Assembly: GCA_905250075.1 (NCBI GenBank)
Contig: CAJNOP010000025.1
Span: 1,364,318 to 1,428,317, forward strand
DNA from: Rotaria sp. Silwood1
Lineage: Eukaryota; Rotifera; Eurotatoria; Philodinida; Philodinidae
Length of the DNA stretch: 64,000 nucleotides
Reading direction: 5' to 3'
In this document: positions 34,318 to 45,088 of the stretch, one piece after another
How the letters are laid out: every line of letters starts with the position of its first letter
Position numbering within the stretch: the stretch's first letter is position 1
Notes under the pieces: generated by a model
What the model was told of the DNA's origin: nothing
Databases searched by the model: none
The model's input: the letters and a program-made list of their open reading frames with translations, nothing else
Translations under genes and position numbers: made by a program

Positions 34318-34753
34318 CTAACTAGGTGTTCGTATTGAAAAATAATTCGTTATTTCCTGATGTTAATATAACCTCTAGTGAGGCTAAACTCAATTGTCAA
34401 GAAATTTTCAAAATAAGATCACTAAAAGAAACATATCATTTGAAGGTCCGCAAACTTTTATTATATGACCAAAACACACACGAACTGCTCGACATACTTT
34501 GACTCACTATGCAGATGTGTTCATATTCAGCATACGAAATGAGTTGAGACTTTATTCAGAAATAGCTGACCTCTATTTTCTTCAGTGTCTCTTCGTCTAT
34601 CAATTATTTTTCAGAGTGAGCTCAAACTATTTGAATAAAGTTATTCTCTAGCGCAATATTTTCAAAATTAAAATTATTTTAATGGCATGTTGATGATAAT
34701 TCTCTTTATTCGGAATCTAATATTTATAAATGTCTTTTCCGAACCTTTCGTTT

Positions 34754-35173
34754 GACACTTCTATCTTACCGGCTGATACCCTAACAAACAAACATTTTCA
34801 AAAACTCGTTCAAACCCATGAAAAAGTGTCTTGAAAGTATAAAAAGTACGTGTTTTTTGCCCTTTTTGTGCGTTTGAACGCATTTTCAGCAAGGAAACGA
34901 TTGTAGAAACATATAAACGCATAAAAAGAAGACGAAACGCAGTTGTCTTCACGATCGTAAACTGTTATCACAATCATGACGCCGATTTACGACTGGGAAG
35001 AAGATATCTGTGTTTCGTGCTCTTTTTATGCGTTTATACCCTTTACAACCATGTTCTCGTTGAAAACAGATGTAAACACGCAAAAAAGGGCAAAAACGTG
35101 TATTTTTTATATTTTTAAGACACTTTTTCATAAGTTTAAACGCGTTTTTGAAAGTATTTGTCAGCTTAGATAT
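34754..35173. mobile_element. Foldback MITE (~420 bp) with 10-bp target duplication
   Basis: Direct repeats CCTTTCGTTT at 34744-34753 and 35174-35183 bound the element. Arms of ~170 bp (about 34782-34940 and 35005-35165) are reverse complements with many substitutions, sharing AAACGCA, AAAAAGGGCAAAAA and AAGTGTCTTGAAA-type words. A 9-10-bp duplication fits a Mutator-like mobiliser. Removing the element and one duplication restores a continuous reading frame in the host remnant, strong evidence for insertion into an exon. Confidence 0.8.
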
Positions 35174-35419
35174 CCTTTCGTTTCGTGACGAAGATTTTTA
35201 TAAAGTGGTTGAAAAAATTGCTGGATCAGCCGACGCTAAATTGCTAGAAGCTCAAGGAATTCGAACTGTATATGTGTTTCTCAACATAGAAGATGTATCT
35301 GGTATTCTTTCAATGTCACGCTCAGCCTTAAACGATATTAAAAGATTTGTTTTGCTTTTAAGCTGATGATTATATTTACACAACGAAAACATGCTGTCGT
35401 GGTAGTATTCGACACCTTT

Positions 35420-35497
35420 ATCAAGGGTGTGGGTGTTGGTGGATGTGGGTATGTTTAATGAAGGGTCCACATCCATACCCATATCCACACCCTTGAT
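35420..35497. repeat. Telomere-like foldback
   Basis: Left arm CAAGGGTGTGGGTG continuing through GGATGTGGGTATG; short spacer; right arm CATCCATACCCATATCC to CCACACCCTTG. The arms are reverse complements of each other and each is a degenerate (TGTGGG)n tract. It lies inside the gene remnant at 34730-35650. Confidence 0.75.
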
Positions 35498-35650
35498 TTG
35501 TTTTGTTTTATTTTTTTAGAAAAAAGTCAAGTTTCAGAATTTGTACGTTGGCTTCATGAATTTCTTAAATCACTTAGATTAGATAAATATGAAAACGAAA
35601 CAGTTGAAAGAATCCTTATGTCTTCAAAACTCGATATTCATGAATTGTAA

Positions 35651-36909
35651 ATCGAGCAGTACTTGAAGAGTATTATGTAGAAAAAGTTTTACTTCGGTAT
35701 TTTATCAGCAAATATTTATTTCGAGAAAATAACAAAATATAAATTTATCTGATATTTATATAGGACCAACTTTTATTGAATATGCAGATAGTCTACCATG
35801 ATTTAATCATATGTATTAATCGTTTTGTTCGAATGTGTATTATTGAACAATATCAAGGATAGGTTATTGATTTTATGCTTACAGTAATAATAAAATAACA
35901 ACGTTTGTTTTAGAAAATGGATACTATTGTTGTGAAAAACATTTACTCGGAAAATTGATATGTTCATAATCACAATACATAACTATGGCAATCTGAATAT
36001 GCACTAGCGTTACAAATGCTTATTATGAAAATATTGAAATTGATTCTTGTGTTAGTAGAGAACATGTTAGACTCCAATAGAGAAAAAAAACATGTTGAAA
36101 AACAAGATGTAAATTAGATTTGTTCTTATCGACTATGATTCTCTTTTTGAATTCAATTTTCAAGAAATCTCAAATGGATACGTACGTGAAATTCGCCAAA
36201 GATTCGAGTAGAAGCAGCTAGGATTCGCCTAAGAAATTGTTTCAACTGTTCCAATAGAGTTCCAATTGCAACTTGACGAGTTCTATCTACTGGTACAATC
36301 AGATTTTCCACAGCTCAAACCATAGGCGACGGAACGTTTCGAATCTAGGGTGGACTCAACAGTTTTTATAAGACCCTTACAGATAGGTTAAAAAGAGAGA
36401 GAGTCATTTTTTTTCCTGTACCATTCAAATAAAAAACAATTAGTACTGCTTATTTCCAACTGAAAATTTTTAATTTTTAGTATTAGTTCAGATCAGAGAT
36501 AAGTTTACAACTTATGGCAAAAAGCTTGTATACAAATAGCCACTTAAACTTTTGTCTTGATTGAATAATGATTTTCAGATATAGTCCAGCAGATCCCAAA
36601 TTCTTGAATCGAAATTCTGAATGGTAGTCCTCGTGCTCTTACTACAATTCTTTTACTTCCAATTCGATAATTACATCGAAGATACTACCTTGTTTTTTCG
36701 ATTAAGTTTTCGGTGACTAGCATTTCTTTCACATTTTTCAAACACTTTTGAGGGTAATCTAGTAATAACCAAGTTATCACTAGCTGTTACATGCAGCTAG
36801 CGCCCATCAGATCTTAAATGGAAGACTTGCACCTGGATCCAGATCTGATTCTAGTCAACAGCAATACTTCGGACTCAGGCTTGACACTAGGATCGGTTAC
36901 TAGGAATGC
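35651..36909. other. Gene-free DNA
   Basis: AT-rich, with no coding frame of note and no transposon ends recognised. Confidence 0.4.
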
Positions 36910-37020
36910 AACGGTGACGGTGGCCACCGATGTCACCGGTTCACCGTTCACTGGTCTCATCGGTCCATCGGTTCACCGTAGCACCGGTGACACCGGACCA
37001 AATGTACCACGGTAGCCGTT
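36910..37020. repeat. GC-rich block of CACCGGT-type words
   Basis: Within 110 bp the words ACCGGT, CACCGGT, GGTGACACCGG and TCACCGTT recur in both orientations. The ends (AACGGTGACGGTGG and CCACGGTAGCCGTT) are imperfect inverted repeats. Composition is strikingly unlike the flanks. Probably a small foldback or decayed minisatellite. Confidence 0.5.
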
Positions 37021-37119
37021 ACGAGAGATACACTAGCTCTAATTTTGACTTCATTGTAATTATAATTCGTTGAAGACACAAACATGTCGTCACATAAATA
37101 GTTACTTCACTATGTACTA

Positions 37120-37716
37120 CTGCCCATTCGAAAAAAGAAGGTGGGTGGGTATTTTTAATTAACTTTTGATAGGAACAAGATAGAGGGCTGCGATTTTCAC
37201 CGTTGGAAAGAGCAGATGAAAACATATCGAACCATATAAGACAAATTACTTTTAATTTGGATTTTTGAAACCTTTTGCAATAGTTGAACAAAGAAATGTC
37301 TTACAAACAGGTCTGATTTTTCCAGCAAAAACGAAAAAAATTGAGTTTTTTTTACAGAAACTGCTGGCAAAGTGGGCTAGAATTATCGAATATAGTAGCT
37401 AGAACTCCCAAACCAGTAAAGTATTGAATCGAGCGTTATATATAGTTTTGTAGCTCTTAAGCTGGCGATTCTAGCACACTCCTCAAAGTTTAAGATTTGT
37501 TCTACTTTCATAGTGCAATAGTCTAGTCTTTCAAGATGACAATGGATCAGCACCTATTTTCGAGGTAAACCTTAACAAATTTATATGAATCAATGTGCTG
37601 AATCCGTCTCTTTCCAAAATCTTTCCAAAAGTGAAAACCACAGCTCTGTATCTTGTTCTTATCAAAAGTTATTCAAAAAATATCCACCCGCCTTCTTTTT
37701 TTGGAATGAGCACTAG
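37120..37716. mobile_element. Inverted-repeat element (~600 bp)
   Basis: The segment ~37120-37211 (GAAGGTGGGTGGG, AACTTTTGATAGGAACAAG) is the diverged reverse complement of ~37621-37716 (CTTGTTCTTATCAAAAGTT, CCACCCGCCTTC). A third diverged relative lies at about 41130-41190. Non-coding. Confidence 0.55.
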
Positions 37717-37770
37717 TTTTTTATTCTTTTCTCAAAAACTAAGAGTTGTCCGACCTGTCTACGTAAAACG

Positions 37771-37929
37771 TGATTCCGTCACGCTTTTTTTGTCTTATTT
37801 CATACAAATGACTCGATCTCTAGAATCCAATGCATTTGCAATCTTGGACAAAAAATTGTGCTTGTCAAATGAGACACTGCAAATTTGTCTGAAACTTCTC
37901 ATTCATTACAAACGAGCGTGACGGAATCA
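37771..37929. repeat. Pair of inverted 15-mers
   Basis: TGATTCCGTCACGCT at 37771-37785 and its exact reverse complement at 37915-37929, 129 bp apart. Could be the ends of a very short MITE. Confidence 0.5.
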
Positions 37930-38157
37930 TCTCCCTCCGTGGACAAGTCGTGTCCAGGAAAGGAGGTAGTATATCTGGGATCCTTATAAAATTCTGAATC
38001 GGATAATGTATTTTGTTTTCTTGTAAACCACCCCCAAGAAAATCGACTCGATTTGCTATGACATATTATTTTTTACTTCTTTTTTTCGTTCTCCCATTTT
38101 TTTCAAAATCTTGCACAATTATGATGAATGTCAATAGTGCAATGTCAACAAACGCAT

Positions 38158-38275
38158 GGGTGTGGATGTGGGATGTGGCTGTGGGTGGGTGTGGGTGTGG
38201 GTTGGGGTGGGGGTGTGGGTGTTGGTGGGTGTGGGTGTGAGTTGGGGTGGTGGTGTGGGTGGTGGTGTGGGTGGT
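38158..38275 (+). repeat. Degenerate (TGTGGG)n tract
   Basis: About 118 bp of GTGTGGGT-type repeats with many closely spaced G-runs. It resembles interstitial telomeric sequence of the TGTGGG type. G-quadruplex formation is likely on this strand. Confidence 0.85.
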
Positions 38276-38401
38276 TGAACAAGAACAGAGACCTGTCCAA
38301 ATTCCATGCATTCCGAACTCTTGACGTATTCTTCAACTCAACAATTATTCAACACATACGGGCACTAAGAAACTAAAGCATAAGACGGCGTAAACATATT
38401 C

Positions 38402-38876
38402 CAGGATCTCAAGGATCCGAAGGAATTCAAGGAACTCAAGAATCACAAGGAATCAAAGAAAGTCAAGGAACTCAACGATCCCACGAAACTCAAGGATCCC
38501 AAGAAATTTAAGGATCTCAAGGAAGTCCCGGATCCCACGGAACTCAAGGATCCCAAGGAACGCAAGGAACTGAAGAAGTCCAAGGCTTTCAAGGAGCTCA
38601 AGCCTGTCAAGGAATTTAAGGTACCCAACGATCTCATGGAAGTCAAGGATTCCAAGAAATTCAGAGATCCAAAGGAATCGACGGAATTCAAGGGTTCCAC
38701 GAAATTCAAGGAGCTCAAGGACTTCAAGGAACCCAAAGATCTCATTGAAGTCAAGGATGCCAAGAAATCCAAGCAATTCAAGGACCCCAAGGAATCCAAG
38801 GATTTGAAGAAACGCAAAGAACTCAAGGATCCCAAGAAATTGAATGATCCGAAAGAATTCAAGGAATTGAAGCATC
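38402..38876. repeat. 9-bp minisatellite, ~52 units
   Basis: The sequence divides cleanly into 9-mers of consensus TCAAGGAWC (for example CTCAAGGAT, CCCAAGGAA, TTCAAGGAG) for ~475 bp with almost no indels. Because 9 is a multiple of three, several frames on both strands stay open and give Lys/Glu/Phe-rich or Leu/Ser-rich products (such as 38636-38902 and 38907-38443). I do not think these are genes. Confidence 0.9.
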
Positions 38877-38879
38877 CTA

Positions 38880-39217
38880 TTGGAGATATTGGAGATATAT
38901 GAGACATAGCAGATATTGAAGATATAGTTATGTAGGAGGCATAGTAAACAGTTATTTATTTTTTATGATTGGTTTTCTCGAGCAACTATCGGAAAGTTGA
39001 GTGAATCTATTTGAATGGATCGCTATTCAAAGTCAAGCACGACATAAAGATTATTTGCACTAGTTAATCAATATCCCCAATATCTTCTATCTTCTTTATA
39101 TCTCCAGTATCACTATACCTCTTATATCTCGTACATCTCCAGTATCAACTATATCTCCTCTGTCTATGTTGAATTCAGTTTCCGCGCAAACCCTCCGGAG
39201 ACATCAGATGCCCCCCC
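38880..39217. repeat. Inverted pair of GATATA-type 9-bp minisatellites plus element core
   Basis: GGAGATATT-type 9-mers run forward at 38880-38945 and reversed (TATCTCCAG-type) at ~39070-39165. The reversed block is followed at 39168-39217 by a diverged copy of the core found in the composite element at 25160-25205 and 27434-27480, in inverted orientation. This is a third copy of the same modular family. Confidence 0.65.
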
Positions 39218-39459
39218 CTCGTCTCTCACATAAAAGGTCAGTTCGCGAAGAAAAGTTCTTACCATACAGTGACTATTCATGGGATTACTGGATAGTTCAT
39301 TCACTTTTCAGGTTTGACACGTAGGACGTTGGCAGAGACACTGTATGAGTTTCTTCGTGGCACCAACATCGAGACACATGCGGCATATTTTACTGTGCGG
39401 ATGAAATTTGGAATTTGATAGTTGAAAGTTGAAACTCGAAAGCTTATTTGGAACTACAA

Positions 39460-39540
39460 GGGGGGGGGGGGGTGGGTGTGGGGGTTGGGTGTGGGTGAAG
39501 AGGATACAAATATCCATACTCACACCCACACCCACACCCT
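39460..39540. repeat. Telomere-like foldback with G13 run
   Basis: Thirteen consecutive G (39460-39472) lead into GTGGGTGTGGGGGTTGGG-type sequence. A ~25-bp spacer (GAAGAGGATA...ATCC) follows, then CACACCCACACCCACACCC. The spacer resembles the one between the G- and C-rich tracts at 25098-25120. Confidence 0.8.
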
Positions 39541-41596
39541 CTGAGGAAATCTATTCACACACAGGGCAGGGTTTTACACTGAGATATGCCAATAAATTGT
39601 TATTTATTATTATAAAAAATCAATTTTTTAACCTTGTGTATGTTTGGAGGATCTCCAATTCGTGAAATTTCCAGTTGCGATAACTCGAAGAAAGTAATAA
39701 AAAATTGATGTATAAAAATGAAGCCATATGTTTTATGTTCAATGAATAATAATCAAACTGTTATTGTAAGTGCTCTCATGTAAAACAAATCATTAAGGAT
39801 TCATATTGCAACTATTCTGCAGATTTCGCTCACGAAAGATAAGTCTAAAAGCTGTTTTTTTTTAAGAATGCTACACTAATATTTAATGAGAAATTTCAAT
39901 AAAACTCTGATTTTCCAGTTACAGTAGGAAATTGAAGAAATCAGAAATAGTTCATCATCACGCTTTGGTTTAGAAATTGTCATCGAGAATTCTCGTGCTA
40001 TAGATCTAATAGTTTTTTCAAATTAAGTCGAATTTGAGATTATGTGAAGTCTACATAAAAAAAAGGGTAACGTTATGGAGAAATGGAATCAAAAACATAA
40101 CAGTGACTTGCCGTAAGAAGTACCTCGAAAGGTCCCCGACAAACAAGTAACTGATGCACTAAAAAGTCTCTTAAAGACACGCTTCAGCTGTTTGTATTCA
40201 ATCAAACAAATATCAACAATCTTGGTCTAATGAGTTTGAAAAAAAGGAGATGCAGTTGCTGAGAACTGAGAAATATTTTGAAATAAATTGTGAGAACGCT
40301 TTTTCTGCAAGTACACAATATTTCAATATTACATTTGGCGAAAAACGTCAGTCAGAGTTTTTTATTCATGATATCGTAAGTAGATATAAATGAAATAAAC
40401 GTAAGTTTTTCTGCTTGTATGTGTTCTTGTCTTTATTCATTCAAATGTCGAAATGTATACGGATATATTCAAATTACTTATCTAATCTGACGGTTACTTT
40501 GAGTAGGATTGTTTTTTCAAGTATGGAAGTACGATTGAAGATTGATTTAGAATGATTCATTTTAACCTAGGAGTTCAATTGAACCCGTATTTTTCCCGCG
40601 CACATCCGAGTAAAAAAGATATTGTGAGCTAATGTTTCGATAATCCAATGAATTTCTAGTAGAAATTTCAAGTTGTATGGCTCTGCCTTACAATACTGTC
40701 GTGAATGCGTTTTGTTTCGTGACCGCTGAGAAAATTGAACATAATCTGTTTTTTCTAATGCATGTGGACATCGCCGCCATAGTGTAGCTCCTTGAAGCAT
40801 TAAGTATAGATGTAAAAATATAAATTTGATTAGATGTATTTGTGATAAAAATGTTCATTCTAGTCGGCACACAACTGTGCACAACGAGATTGACGCTAAT
40901 ATCAGCGCACACATATCTATCTACTCTTTTGACACGTTGGATACTACTTGTTTTGAAGACTGTGAAACAGCATCAAACATCAAAGAATCGAAAATATTGT
41001 CGAGGGTCGCGCGAGTCACACAGACAAGCGTTCTCTATTAGATAAGTTTGTCTTAAAAAGTTTATTGGAGTATTTTACAAAAAACAGATCAGAAAAATCT
41101 GAAACATATAATTGGATGCGTCCTCATCCCCCCTCTCTTCCGAACCGCGGAAACCGCACTTCTCTACCTTGCTTTTATCAATAGTTATTCAGTAAAGCTT
41201 GTCAGCACAGCTCCTTTGAAGCTGAAATGTGGAACTCACTTATATCCTTCCAAGTTGTTATCCTAGTGCATTCATTGGGAATTAGAAAGGACATTTTTTT
41301 TAAATTTATGAATGCATCAGAATATTTTATGGAAACTAAGTCCTTTTGTGCGTGGTTGCTGAGGTCTGTAATGAAGAGGTGTCTATAATTGGGGTACATC
41401 TTTAATGTTTTTTCACTGTTGCTATGTGTAAATTATGTAATGGAATGGGAAGAGAAAGCCGGAAAGCCTTAATCTTAAAACTTACACTCACTATTTTCTT
41501 CGAAAACATACATGAATTTCAAAAAATATTGACTCCTACTTTTCAAAATAAGTACTAATAGAAGGAGCATATATGATTATAAGATACTTATTGTAA
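39541..41596. other. Gene-free DNA
   Basis: No convincing coding frame. A short frame near 40320-40380 (ITFGEKRQSEFFIHDI) might be relic coding sequence but has no recognisable partner. A diverged repeat copy related to 37621-37716 lies at 41130-41190. Confidence 0.4.
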
Positions 41597-41843
41597 GTCA
41601 TAGTTTAAAAGTATTCTCTTTCTTGGATGATGGTAAAATTTATTTAGATATTTTTTTTGACGTTTCGGTACAACAAGGTGTCCTTCGTCAGAAATAAAAT
41701 GATAAAAGTTTNNNNNNNNNNAAACTTTTATCATTTTATTTCTGACGAAGGACACCTTGTTGTACCGAAACGTCAAAAAAAAATATCTAAATAAATTTTA
41801 CTATCATTCAAGGAAGAGAATACTTTTAAATTATGACTTCATT
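41597..41843. repeat. Near-perfect palindrome around a 10-N gap, with hammerhead-like cores
   Basis: Arms 41597-41711 and 41722-41843 are reverse complements with only a few differences, and the N gap sits exactly at the centre. Each arm carries CTGACGA, a short G/C-closed stem with ACA/TGT pairing, then GAAACGTC (41742-41774 on plus; 41659-41691 on minus). This is the order of a minimal hammerhead ribozyme with a very short stem III, as known in Penelope-like retroelements. The flanking U-rich and A-rich segments could form stem I. Confidence 0.6.
41712..41721. other. Assembly gap (10 N)
   Basis: Ten N at the symmetry centre of the surrounding palindrome. Hairpin-prone DNA often breaks assemblies. 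Confidence 1.
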
Positions 41844-44009
41844 AACCTTCCTCACACGTAATGGACTTATTGTAAGTCCATCATTAGGATACTATTTCAG
41901 GTATTATCATATTGTATATAAAGATAGAGCTTTTTTCTTCTGTAAGACTATATAGAAAGAATGTTTCACTACGGTATACCTGATTTTAGCAAAGTTTTAT
42001 GTACGAGCAACATAAGTGTAGAATTAATATCTGTTCACCAAGACTACATACGAAATAATTTTACTTGACGCAAGATAGCTCATTTAACGTAGTTTTTAAT
42101 GCTAATTTTTATTGTTGATCGTAAACTATAAGAGCAAATAGTTGAACAATATAAAATCTCTACTACTAAAAATATAGAAACAGCAACATTTTTTTTGTTT
42201 TTCTTCATATTTTCATAGGAAATGACATATCCATAAAAGTTATTCATATGGGTCCATAGAGCAAAAGATCTTGAATCAATTTATATATCGAACTTTCTGT
42301 ATGAATTCCATTTTGAATGAGAAGATAAGCAAACATTTTCACATGTTTTAGCAATTGAGCGGACAAGATTAGCTGATGAGATTCCAGTAAAAATAATTTA
42401 AATTTACCTTGAAAAGTGGATGACTTTGAAGATTTTACAATGTTACACACGAATCTGGAGTTAACATTTTAATTAATAAAATAGTTAGATTCATATTCGT
42501 CAAAGTAATAAAAATAATTACCCTTGAAGGCGGAAAAAAATAATAAAAAATGCATAGTTTCTTTTTTTGTGAATTTTTCTCTAATTGTACGATCAATGAC
42601 AGACTTTTTGGTAATCGAAATGATTAGCGTAAAAGCTTCTATCAAATGATACCATTTGAAGACCAATCGGCGATCACACATGTAACGTCAGGAGGAACTC
42701 CATAGAATTACTCAAATATTTTATAGAATGTGGAACAATGAAAAATTTAGTTGGCAATATAGATCTCACTTGACTCGACTGTTATTACCAAATCATGAGT
42801 ATCAAGTTAAAAATAATTTACATCAAGACCAATTCATTTTTGATATGATTTATCCAACATTTGAGCTGAAAAATGCGACGAATTATATATAGCAGTTCTC
42901 TTTTATTTCCAACTGATTTTAATCATACATTTTTAAGGGAAGCCAGAAAAGTATCGCTGAAATATAGCAGAAATATAAGAGTAAGAAAGTTTCTTATCAA
43001 TTATGTTAGATGTTTTGCCTATATGAACAATTAGTGACTGTCAACACTTTGTTAATGCTGCTTGAGAACATCTTGTCGATTGATGTGTGAAAACTTGCTT
43101 TATGAATGGTCTACAGTTCTTTGGTCGTTTTAGAAACTTTATCATATTCATATATATCCGTTGACTGTTCCTTTAATTTTTGTTCTTTTAACTATATGAA
43201 AGAGTAGTAAGTCCATAGCAGAGATTGAAGAGTCAACCAAAACTACGTTTTGCCACCGCCTCGCAATACTAACAAGTTATTCATTGCTGCCTCGCCTCAT
43301 CTCGTCTACGGTCTATTGCAAAAATAGGTTTTTTTAAGGAAGTTCTTCGACCAACCACAATAATCATTATCTAGCTTATTTCTTTTGATCAAGCTAAGTA
43401 CATTTCATACATATAGATAAGTGCAAAAAACAGAAATACAAAATGAGATACGAATAAATAATGCAGTGATAATGGTTCAATGAGTTTTGATCGAAATTCA
43501 GATCTATATTGATTAACTAATATTTCGATGTGAGACGAAATAGTATTATCATCAAAAAATACGTTATCTACATGAATTTTCCATAGTTTATCGCTAGAGT
43601 AAAATAAGAGAATGAAAAAAATCTATTTAAGAATAGGTTATGCAATACCCAAAGAAATGCATTCTTAAACGAAAGGTCGAAGTACTTGATAAATGACGTT
43701 CGCGTATGGTCTGATACTCATACAGAACCGTTCTACAAGAAGGTTTTCTATTTTTTACTTTTTTCTTCGCTTATTTTAATCGATTCTGGGCGATTATAGG
43801 TGAAACAAAGCATTTTTTTGTTTTAAAGGTGATGAGGACGTTGTATCAGAGTGCTTTGAACATCTTATTCGTGAACATCCACAAATGTACTTGTTCATTT
43901 GCGAGGTGCTATTATTATTGTAAGAATATGTTACATAGCGATGTTTACATGAGACAAGGTTGTTTAATTTTATCACCATTAGGACTATGACATTTCGGAA
44001 AAGGTTCAG
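41844..44009. other. Gene-free DNA
   Basis: A small palindrome ATGGACTTA-TTG-TAAGTCCAT lies at 41866-41886. Otherwise AT-rich with no gene signals; short minus frames at 42244-42681 look like chance. Confidence 0.4.
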
Positions 44010-44590
44010 AACTGAAGAACTGTTCGATAAACAGAGCTGAACTGAACTGTTCGAACAGTTCCCAGAACTGGTAAGATCCAACTCCGTGTGGACCTACCCA
44101 TAAGTCTTCATGGCTTATCCTATATGGATACCCTTGGGTAGCCCATGAGAGTCTAAGGATAACCCTATAGTATAGACAATGACGACCTAAGGGTAGCGCT
44201 TTAGGATAGCCCATGAGGACATTAGAATATCCCGATATGATATCCAGTGAAGACTTATGAGCACCCCTATAGGACTGCCATGAGGACCTAAGGGTGCCCC
44301 TATAGGATACGCAATGATGACCTTAGTATATCCCAATATGATATCCGGTGAAGACTTATGGGTACCCGTATGGGATGACCCATGACGACCTATAGGTATC
44401 CCTGTAGGATAGTCCTTGAGGGCTTATGGTTACTCTCAGAGAGTCAGATCTCATTAGTTCTAGGAGCGGAGCTGAACTGTTCGAGCAATTCAGCTCATTT
44501 CAGAAGAATTGTTCGAACATTTCAGTGCAATTCAGGAGAACTGTGGAAACAGTTCCTACGAACTGAACGTTCACAACAGTTTATAAGTTT
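44010..44590. mobile_element. Element with palindromic flanks and internal 34-bp tandem repeats
   Basis: Both flanks are built from AACTGTTCGA/TCGAACAGTT words; 44045-44060 is the perfect palindrome AACTGTTCGAACAGTT. The flanks run in opposite orientation (44010-44070 and 44455-44590). Between them ~44090-44435 holds nine to ten units of ~34 bp, recognised by ATGAGGACCTAAGGGT and CCTATAGGATA. Unit starts are spaced 33-35 bp. No coding capacity. Confidence 0.65.
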
Positions 44591-44982
44591 TTTTGAACGT
44601 AGTTCATGAGCTGAAACTATCGTAGGTCTAGCCACCACAACCCTTTAATTATCAGTAACAGCTGGAAAACCAAAGTGTGAGTAGCATCTTACCGTATGTG
44701 TGCTCGTATTTTTCGCTATGGTTAGATTTCCATCTTTACGCATGAATCAATTATAAATCCTTCTACAGAACATTCGAGAAATATCTGACAATGTATGATG
44801 AGCATTGCGAGAATCTGAACAAATTTCCTCTGTTACATCAATAATATGATCAGAAGAAAAAACAATAGTTTGCCGAGCAATAATACGTATCTAGATTAAA
44901 ATTTTTATCGTAAAACTTTCTACTAGCTAACATAACGAAGGTCATATTAGTTGAATTCACAATGGTAATTGTGTAAGGCTCC

Positions 44983-45088
44983 AAACAGACTGAATTAACT
45001 TAAAGTGAATTAACTAATGTTATTGACGTCATTACATGGTAACACCAATCATGTTTCTTAATTCACTTTGAATTGAGTCAGTCTGTTT
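44983..45088. mobile_element. Tiny foldback MITE (~106 bp)
   Basis: 30-bp arms (44983-45012 and 45059-45088) are reverse complements with ~4 mismatches: AAACAGACTGA...AAGTGAATTA and its complement. The spacer is 46 bp. No coding capacity. Confidence 0.7.

Larger units (their letters stand above)
34730..35650 (+). pseudogene. Gene remnant split by a MITE and a telomere-like foldback
   Basis: An ATG at 34730 opens MSFPNLSF, ending exactly at the left duplication of the MITE (34744-34753). The frame resumes after the right duplication with RDEDFYKVVEKIAGSADAKLLEAQ and runs to 35366. A shifted frame then reads TTKTCCRGSIRHLY up to the foldback at 35420-35497. After an acceptor-like TTTTTTTAG (~35519) another frame reads SEFVRWLHEFLKSLRLDKY and stops at 35650; it resembles the start of a SAM domain. 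I think this is one inactivated gene of a family I recognise only vaguely from rotifer predicted proteins. Function unknown. The join across the MITE is exact; the later joins are less certain. Confidence 0.5.

Noticed and set aside
38066-38376. His/Pro/Thr-rich and Trp/Gly-rich frames over the TGTGGG tract
   Set aside because: Telomere-like simple repeat translated in different frames.
38443-38907. Leu/Ser/Phe-rich minus-strand and Lys-rich plus-strand proteins over the 9-bp minisatellite
   Set aside because: Open in several frames at once because the unit is nine bases long; no start context or splice signals favour any one.
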